A DNA stretch of 64,000 nt from Nocardiopsis kunsanensis DSM 44524 (lineage in GTDB: Bacteria > Actinomycetota > Actinomycetes > Streptosporangiales > Streptosporangiaceae): positions 248,001-312,000 of the forward strand of contig NZ_ANAY01000001.1 of the NCBI RefSeq assembly GCF_000340965.1. The letters run 5' to 3'. Of the stretch, positions 59,191 to 64,000 are shown piece by piece. Position 1 is the first letter of the stretch. Each line of letters starts with the position of its first letter. Made by a program: the position numbers and the translations under genes. Under the pieces are notes generated by a model, which saw nothing but the letters and a program-made list of their open reading frames with translations, made no database searches and was not told the DNA's origin.

Positions 59191-59394
59191 ATGGCTCAGG
59201 GCACCGTGAAGTGGTTCAACTCTGAGAAGGGTTTCGGGTTCATCGCTGTCGAGGGCGGTCAGCCCGACGTGTTCGTCCACTACTCGGCGATCGCGGGTAC
59301 CGGCTTCCGGAACCTGGAAGAGGACCAGAAGGTCGAGTTCGACATCATCCAGGGCCCCAAGGGCCCGCAGGCCGCCGACGTGCGCTCGGTCTGA
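59191..59394 (+). CDS. Cold-shock domain protein
   Basis: 67 residues; ATG at 59191 with AGGGAGAG upstream. [20 protein letters not shown] contains RNP1 (KGFGFI) and VFVHYSAI is RNP2. This is the single OB-fold nucleic-acid chaperone of the CspA family. A roughly 270-nt region without another gene lies between the previous terminator and the start, so the transcript may have a long leader, as cold-shock mRNAs often do. I could not identify convincing promoter boxes. Confidence 0.95.
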   Translation: MAQGTVKWFNSEKGFGFIAVEGGQPDVFVHYSAIAGTGFRNLEEDQKVEFDIIQGPKGPQAADVRSV

Positions 59395-59414
59395 TCACAC
59401 TTCAGGCGTGACGG

Positions 59415-59448
59415 AACCGGCCCCCACTCCACGGAGCGGGGGCCGGTT
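59415..59448 (+). terminator. Terminator after the cold-shock gene
   Basis: Perfect 11-bp stem (AACCGGCCCCC / GGGGGCCGGTT) with a 12-nt loop, 20 nt after the stop. Confidence 0.85.
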
Positions 59449-59546
59449 CTCGTAGGACCTTGCCCTCGGACCGGGGCACCGTCGCCCAAGGCCCCCCATA
59501 CCGGTTAACCTTCTTGGATCGGCCGGTAGACGAAGCGAGGAAGCAC

Positions 59547-59858
59547 ATGTTCGGGATCAGCGGAGGCGAATTCGCTCTCCTCCTCCTGCTCGCGCTGCTC
59601 ATCTTCGGCCCCGACCAGCTCCCGAAGGCGGCCCAGCAGCTGGGCCGTGTCCTGCGCCAGCTGCGCAAGATGGCCAACAACGCCTCGAACGACATCAAGG
59701 AGGGGTTGGGCCCGGAGTACAAGGACTTCGACGTCCAGGACCTCAACCCCAAGCGGTTCGTCCAGAAGCACTTCTGGGAGGACGAGGAGGACGAGCAGCC
59801 GAAGCAGGGCGCGCGCCTCAACGGCAAGCGTCCCCCCTTCGACGACGAGGCCACCTGA
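59547..59858 (+). CDS. tatB: Twin-arginine translocase subunit TatB
   Basis: 103 residues; ATG at 59547 with GCGAGG 6 nt upstream. One N-terminal membrane helix with the Glu-Phe-x-x-L start (GISGGEFALLLLLALLIFGP), the FGPDQLPKAAQQLGR hinge and an amphipathic helix (VLRQLRKMANNASNDIKEGL) match TatA/B proteins. The longer charged tail and GEF opening favour TatB over TatA. It helps TatC recognise twin-arginine signal peptides. No other tat gene is in the window. Confidence 0.88.
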   Translation: MFGISGGEFALLLLLALLIFGPDQLPKAAQQLGRVLRQLRKMANNASNDIKEGLGPEYKDFDVQDLNPKRFVQKHFWEDEEDEQPKQGARLNGKRPPFDDEAT

Positions 59859-59885
59859 GGCCCCGCACGCCTTCCCCCCGCCGGT

Positions 59886-60365
59886 TCAGCCGGCCAGCAT
59901 CAGTACGAAACTGGCGAACCCCAACAGGATGACCGAGCCGACGATGATCGTCGGCGAGCCCACCAGCAGCACCAGCAGTTCCACGAGCACGGCCCCGCCC
60001 AGCGCCGCTGCGGCGTAGGGCCAGCGCGGCCCGGGGTCCCAACCGTGCTTGTGTTCCCGGGAGACGGTGACCAGCATCGCCGCCAGGATCAGCAGCCAGA
60101 AGAGGACGTGTGCCGCGGCCCGCGTCTGGGGTTCGCTGTAGTCGGCCATCCCTCCGACGACCATCACGTAGGTCGTCGCACCGGTGACCAAACGCCAGTA
60201 ACCGCTGCTGCGGCGCGGGGGGATCGGCCGCAACCGGGCCGGGGTGGTGCGCCGGAAGCGCTCGGTGTCGAGCCGGCTCTCCTCCCGGCTCTCCTTCTCC
60301 GGATCGCGTTCGGGCTCTCCTTCCGGCGGCAGGTAACCGCCAGAGTGCTGAGGGGAGTTGGACAC
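59886..60365 (-). CDS. Hypothetical membrane protein (159 aa)
   Basis: A hydrophilic, charged N-terminus (LPPEGEPERDPEKESREESR) precedes about four membrane helices (ATTYVMVVGGMADY, AAAHVLFWLLILAAMLVTVS, YAAAALGGAVLVELLVLLVG, IIVGSVILLGFASFVLMLAG). No family recognised. Convergent with tatB. The ATG at 60365 starts MSNSPQHSGG, with a weak upstream site. Confidence 0.7.
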   Translation of the reverse strand: MSNSPQHSGGYLPPEGEPERDPEKESREESRLDTERFRRTTPARLRPIPPRRSSGYWRLVTGATTYVMVVGGMADYSEPQTRAAAHVLFWLLILAAMLVTVSREHKHGWDPGPRWPYAAAALGGAVLVELLVLLVGSPTIIVGSVILLGFASFVLMLAG

Positions 60366-60487
60366 GGGTGCTCTCCGCCCCTTCTCTTCGGGCCGGCTCG
60401 GCCCGTGAAACGTGTTCGCTTCCCTCCCCTACCCCGGCGCCGGAAACCACAAAGCATGCACCCACCGGGCACCGGCCCCGGGCGAGC

Positions 60488-60526
60488 AGCGGCCCCGGCA
60501 GTGCATCAGCTACTGCCGGGGCCGCT
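60488..60526. terminator. Isolated 15-bp hairpin
   Basis: Perfect stem (AGCGGCCCCGGCAGT / ACTGCCGGGGCCGCT) with a 9-nt loop and no T-run. No gene ends nearby on the plus strand. It may end leftward transcripts from the gap to its right. Confidence 0.5.
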
Positions 60527-61360
60527 GCCCCTCTGCGACCGAGGGGTTCAGGGGGCCTGTACTAAATCCAGGACCAACCGTTGTTGCGGGAAACGGCGCA
60601 CTCAATCATGGTTTCCACCTCTCAGGACGGTTCCGCTTCCTTGCCTCACCAAAGGTGGCGCACGGAAAGCGAGAAGACAAGCCCGTCGGGGGAAGAACTT
60701 CCCAACCCTGCATGAACACCGGGAGAGCGGCGGGGCGAACAGATCCCAAGAACCTGTTTTCCCAGCTCATGGACGTGGAATTCACACACGCCCGTGCCCC
60801 TTCCGCCCCGAGCTGCAGGGACGCCACGCCGAAACGGCACATACGCGGCCCCAACAATCATCACTGAGAGCTACGGAACCGAAATCCTTCAGTCCTTACG
60901 AAGATACGAACCCCCATAAGAAACCGATCGGAACGCAGCCCCACAAGGATCTGGCCGCAGGTGAGGGGCGTTCCACACAAAACACCGAAATCACCCACGC
61001 ACGGACAAGCACCCCGCCAACAGACGACGACCGCACTCACTCTCCGTGATGACCGAATGTTTGCCTACTACGCCCACCATCACCCACGTGCGCCCCGCGA
61101 GGGCACCCTCGCCCTCGGTTTCGGTCCACCTGGAATACAGGTATGGGCCCCGCTCATTTCCGCATTGCCGAGCGCGACCCAAGGAATGCAGCGAGGAGCC
61201 TGTCAGCACGCGGGACAGCGGCGGTATCGTGGCGGTGAGCCCGGCGCTCCCCGATCCAGGGGATGGACGCTTCGCCGGTGAGACTCGGGGCTCCGGTCCG
61301 GAGGACCTCCCGCCACAGGGAATACGTCCCCTCCCGACCGTCCCGCCGTGCACGCACGGC
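60527..61360. other. Gene-poor gap of about 830 bp
   Basis: Base composition is lower in GC than flanking genes, and the open frames have no motif or start signal I trust. No tRNA-like fold, riboswitch or inverted repeat stood out on reading. It could hold an unannotated RNA, but I see no positive evidence. Confidence 0.4.
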
Positions 61361-61392
61361 AAGGGCCCGCCCCCGTCCCGGGGCGGGCCCTT
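61361..61392. terminator. Hairpin downstream of tRNA-Ala, distal
   Basis: Perfect 13-bp stem (AAGGGCCCGCCCC / GGGGCGGGCCCTT) with a 6-nt loop. Confidence 0.75.
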
Positions 61393-61416
61393 CGTCATGG
61401 AAGGGCACACACGACG

Positions 61417-61448
61417 AAGGGCCCGCCACCCGTGGGTGGAAGGCCCTT
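61417..61448. terminator. Hairpin downstream of tRNA-Ala, proximal
   Basis: AAGGGCC...CCACCC / GGGTGG...GGCCCTT, a stem with a small internal loop. It begins 12 nt after the tRNA 3' end on the minus strand and is the likely tRNA terminator. Confidence 0.75.
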
Positions 61449-61457
61449 GCGTCTGTC

Positions 61458-61533
<76 letters not shown>

Positions 61534-61589
61534 GAAGACGCCTCCAAGACTAGCAGCCCTGCGGCCGTGCTCCGAACGCTCTGCCCGGA

Positions 61590-62207
61590 TCAGTCGCCGG
61601 CCGCCCGCATACGGGCGTCGGCGTACTGGTCGTAGACGTTGCTGCGACGCGCCTTGAGCGCGATGACCTCGGCCTCGCGCTCGGCCTCGCGACGACGCTC
61701 CTCCGCCTCTCTGCGCGCCCTGAGAGCTGCTCTGCGGCGAGCCCGGCGCGCCGCAGCCCGCTGCTCGGCGTCGGCTTTGGCGGCCTCTCTCAACAGCAGC
61801 ACGTGTCCCGCCAGCAACAGAACCGGTGGAGCCAGGACCCACCAGGGCCCCAGCCCCAAAGAGACCGCGATGATCGTGGCGACGTTGACCAGAACCAGCG
61901 TGCTGGTGCGACGGCGCCGACGGGCGATGACGCGGGCCCGGGACTCGCGGAACGGCTCGGGCATCTCGGGTTCCTCGCCGGCCGGCTCGGGGATCCCGTG
62001 CTCCCCCCGGCGGAGCACCTGGGTCTCTGCGGCGTCGGGGTTCTGCTCGTCGGTACGCTCCTGCTCGAGGTCCTCCTCCACCTCGTCGCCCTCGCGCCGG
62101 GTCTCCTCGGCGGCGGACTCGGCGATCGAGTCCTTCCGCAGGAGCATGGGCACGAGGACGATGAGCCACACGACCACGATGGCCAAGTACAGAGGAGAGC
62201 TGCTCAT
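61590..62207 (-). CDS. Hypothetical membrane protein with charged coiled-coil tail
   Basis: 205 residues from ATG at 62207 (GGAGGGG upstream); the GTG one codon earlier is too close to the site. A first membrane helix (PLYLAIVVVWLIVLVPMLLR), an acidic loop of about 70 residues, two further helices (TLVLVNVATIIAVSLGLGPW, WVLAPPVLLLAGHVLLLREA) and a long Arg/Ala/Glu coiled coil (AEERRREAEREAEVIALKAR). This pattern recurs in a widespread actinobacterial protein near tRNA or GNAT genes, but its function is unknown. Confidence 0.75.
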   Translation of the reverse strand: MSSSPLYLAIVVVWLIVLVPMLLRKDSIAESAAEETRREGDEVEEDLEQERTDEQNPDAAETQVLRRGEHGIPEPAGEEPEMPEPFRESRARVIARRRRRTSTLVLVNVATIIAVSLGLGPWWVLAPPVLLLAGHVLLLREAAKADAEQRAAARRARRRAALRARREAEERRREAEREAEVIALKARRSNVYDQYADARMRAAGD

Positions 62208-62604
62208 CACCCCTCCTCACGATGACGGCCGCTGGACGTTGTTCGACACGTCGTCGACACCGCGCGGCGTGGTTGTGGCTTCCCCGGAGTACAGACGACT
62301 CCGGCGGGGTCATCGTTCCTGGCCCCTCCCGGGCCGGGGTGAATCTCCCGCCATATCCACGCGTTGCCCGCATCGTCAATGCGTCTATGTTCCGCACGGT
62401 ACGACCCCGTGTCCATAAATGCGCCACATTCTGCCCGGAGTGTCGCAAGATTCTGGGCTTCAGTTTCGGGCTCCTCATCCGCCGGAGCGAAAGCACAGGC
62501 CACAGGCCCAACTCAGAGCGTAGCTTTAATTCAACACAAAGTAATGAGCCAATGTGAGTAAATCCAAGTTTAGTGTCCGGACCGCTGGTTGGCCTATGCC
62601 GACT
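62208..62604. other. Intergenic region upstream of the membrane protein
   Basis: 397 bp. An AT-rich patch at about 62510-62580 contains possible leftward promoter boxes (TTGGAT and TTACTT, 17 bp apart on the minus strand). Otherwise nothing recognised. Confidence 0.4.
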
Positions 62605-63294
62605 TCAACCGGATCCGTGATGATGGCGAGCCCGATCAAACGGATCTGCCCCGCTGTTCGGGTCCTGAGGCCTCAAAGCGGAACCGGAGGACGAATCACC
62701 CCTCCAGCGGCACAAGGTCCCGCTCGGCACCTCCTCGGCCGTCAGTGCGTAACAGATGTGGTCACGCCAGGCTCCGTCGATGTGCAGCTGGCGACGGCGC
62801 ACCCCCTCGTCCCGGAAGCCGAGCTTGGCCATGACACGCCTGCTCGCGCGGTTCTCGGGGCGTACGTTCGCCTCGATGCGGTGGAGCCCGGCACCGAAGA
62901 AGGAGTGGTCCACGGCCAGAGCCACGGCCACAGGGGTGATGGAGCGGCCGGCATAGGCCCGGTCGATCCAGTACCCGACCTGCGCCGACCTGGAAGAACC
63001 CCAGACGATGGCGCCCACCGTGAGCTGTCCGACGAAGACCCCGTCGTAGGTGATCGCCCACGGCATCGACAGCCCTTGGCGCGCCTCGCGCCGGATCGCC
63101 TGGAGCATGGCCGCGTACTGGGTGAGGCCGTCGCTGCGCAGCGGCATCTCCGGGTAGGTCGGTTCCCAGGGGCGCAACCAGGACTCGTTGCGTCCACGGG
63201 TCTCGCGCAGCGCGGCGGCGTCCCTGAGGCGCAACGGGCGCAGTGCGACCGGACCGTCCTGCAGGGTGGTGGGCCATCCTCGTCTGCGATTCAC
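62605..63294 (-). CDS. GNAT family N-acetyltransferase (RimJ-like)
   Basis: 229 residues from GTG at 63294 (GGAAGGGG upstream); a longer frame to 63414 lacks a site. GPVALRPLRLRDAAALRETR opens the domain, VGQLTVGAIVWGSSRSAQVG and YWIDRAYAGRSITPVAVALA contain the acetyl-CoA-binding turn, and HRIEANVRPENRASRRVMAK with LGFRDEGVRRRQLHIDG completes the RimJ/RimL motif set. Such enzymes acetylate ribosomal or other protein N-termini or small amines. Confidence 0.9.
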   Translation of the reverse strand: MNRRRGWPTTLQDGPVALRPLRLRDAAALRETRGRNESWLRPWEPTYPEMPLRSDGLTQYAAMLQAIRREARQGLSMPWAITYDGVFVGQLTVGAIVWGSSRSAQVGYWIDRAYAGRSITPVAVALAVDHSFFGAGLHRIEANVRPENRASRRVMAKLGFRDEGVRRRQLHIDGAWRDHICYALTAEEVPSGTLCRWRGDSSSGSALRPQDPNSGADPFDRARHHHGSG

Positions 63295-63536
63295 AACCGC
63301 CCCTTCCGAGCCTTCCGTCGCCACCGGACACAGGCTGTACGGCGCTAGCCGACACGCACCTTCGGTGGTGCCTTCCAGTATTCCACCCCGAAGGCGCCCC
63401 GTGGCGTGCGTCACGAAGGCACATCGCGAATCGGACGCTTCTTAACCTCTGCACCAATGAACCGGAAAGGAAAGTGCACGGAAGGAATAACCGATACACC
63501 TCGGCATCCCCCTGTGATTCCGGTCATGGCCCGAGG

Positions 63537-64000
63537 TCATTCGGACCGGGTATGGTCACCGCCGCCGATCTGCTCCACGGCATGCGACAGAACCGGTGCG
63601 AGCACGTCCATCCCGTCCGCGGCCCCACCCCGGGAACCGGGCAGGTTGACCACGAGCATCCGGTGCCCGTCCCGCTCGGCCACACCCGCCAGACCACGCG
63701 AGAGGATCGCCGTGGGGACCCCCTTCTCGCGCCCGGCGGCCCGCAGCGCCTCGGCGATGCCGGGGATCTCGCAGGTGAGCAGTTCACGTGTGGCCTCGGG
63801 TGTGTGGTCACCCGGGGTCAGGCCGGTGCCGCCCGTGGTCAGTGCGGCCGCGCAGCGTTCCTCCAGCGCCCGTTCGAGCGCTTCGGTGACCGGTTCCCCA
63901 TCGGGCACCACCCACGGCCCCAGGACCTCGCAGTCCAGTTCGCTCAGCCGTTCGGCGATGACGGGGCCCGAGCGGTCGGGGTAGATCCCGGCGGCCGCAC
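63537..64000 (-). CDS. MogA/MoaB-type molybdopterin-binding protein; 5' partial
   Basis: The leftward frame is open to the window edge, so the start lies beyond 64000. Visible residues (YPDRSGPVIAERLSELDCEV, LTTGGTGLTPGDHTPEATRE, GIAEALRAAGREKGVPTAIL, MLVVNLPGSRGGAADGMDVL) match the molybdopterin-binding fold with the GGTG motif and NLPGS loop. MogA/MoaB proteins adenylylate molybdopterin before molybdenum insertion. About 154 residues are present; full-length proteins are 160-190. Confidence 0.9.
   Translation of the reverse strand, partial: AAAGIYPDRSGPVIAERLSELDCEVLGPWVVPDGEPVTEALERALEERCAAALTTGGTGLTPGDHTPEATRELLTCEIPGIAEALRAAGREKGVPTAILSRGLAGVAERDGHRMLVVNLPGSRGGAADGMDVLAPVLSHAVEQIGGGDHTRSE

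Overview
ORGANISM. The window is very GC-rich (about 70%). It uses GTG and TTG starts freely, packs operons with 4-nt stop/start overlaps, and carries actinobacterial families: HTH-DUF5753/DUF397 pairs with an SpoIIAB-like ATPase, tandem Roadblock-like proteins, an EboA-type operon, and actinomycete-style MetG/TatD/RsmI/protein-mannosyltransferase neighbours. I infer a filamentous actinobacterium, most likely Nocardiopsaceae (Nocardiopsis-like). The genus is inference.

LAYOUT. (1) 1-12.6 kb: the end of a secreted ThuA / sugar-dehydrogenase / carbohydrate-binding protein and a membrane-anchored protein, then a tight ebo-like operon (cyclitol-phosphate synthase, UbiA-like membrane protein, TIM-barrel isomerases, EboA, TatD-like hydrolase, EboE, phosphodiesterase). 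(2) 12.7-14.5 kb: a decayed mobile region with a frameshifted HNH gene, an excisionase-like HTH and two tiny genes. (3) 14.5-17.5 kb: the scar of a second type I restriction-modification (RM) locus. Only an hsdM fragment and an hsdR start remain, but the five-gene regulatory cassette (two small proteins, ATPase, HTH-DUF5753, DUF397) is intact. (4) 17.5-28.2 kb: an island with an eight-gene leftward operon (NUDIX, dTMP-kinase-like, DUF4254-kinase-nucleotidyltransferase fusion, phosphoribosyltransferase, GT9-like, phosphotransferase-like, SDR, histidine phosphatase), a divergent sensor-like gene with an operator-like palindrome in its promoter, a GT25 glycosyltransferase, a hexapeptide acyltransferase and a hydrolase. 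(5) 28.6-38.9 kb: an intact type I RM locus, hsdM-hsdS-[cassette]-hsdR, then a YgjP-type metallopeptidase. (6) 39-44 kb: two Roadblock-like genes, beta-carbonic anhydrase, a TetR regulator and tandem MHYT membrane sensors. (7) 44-49 kb: a scrambled region with two broken Rhs genes, a small two-helix membrane protein and truncated genes, lying between two diverged copies of the MHYT/tatD 3' junction. (8) 49-64 kb: conserved core genes (tatD, metG, fused secDF, AIM24-like, rsmI, protein mannosyltransferase, cold-shock protein, tatB, tRNA-Ala, GNAT, MogA/MoaB-like).

HOW IT FITS. Two copies of one RM locus bracket the 10.7-kb island in region 4, so duplication or insertion at an RM locus probably brought the island in, after which the left copy decayed. 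In both copies the regulatory cassette lies between hsdS and hsdR and is transcribed partly against them. In the decayed copy it alone survives, which suggests it has its own selected function. The island operon combines kinase, nucleotidyltransferase, phosphatase, SDR and heptosyltransferase-like genes, as an activated-sugar pathway would, together with a P-loop kinase, NUDIX and PRTase. I do not recognise it as a described system, and I regard it and the RM-embedded cassette as the best candidates for new biology here.
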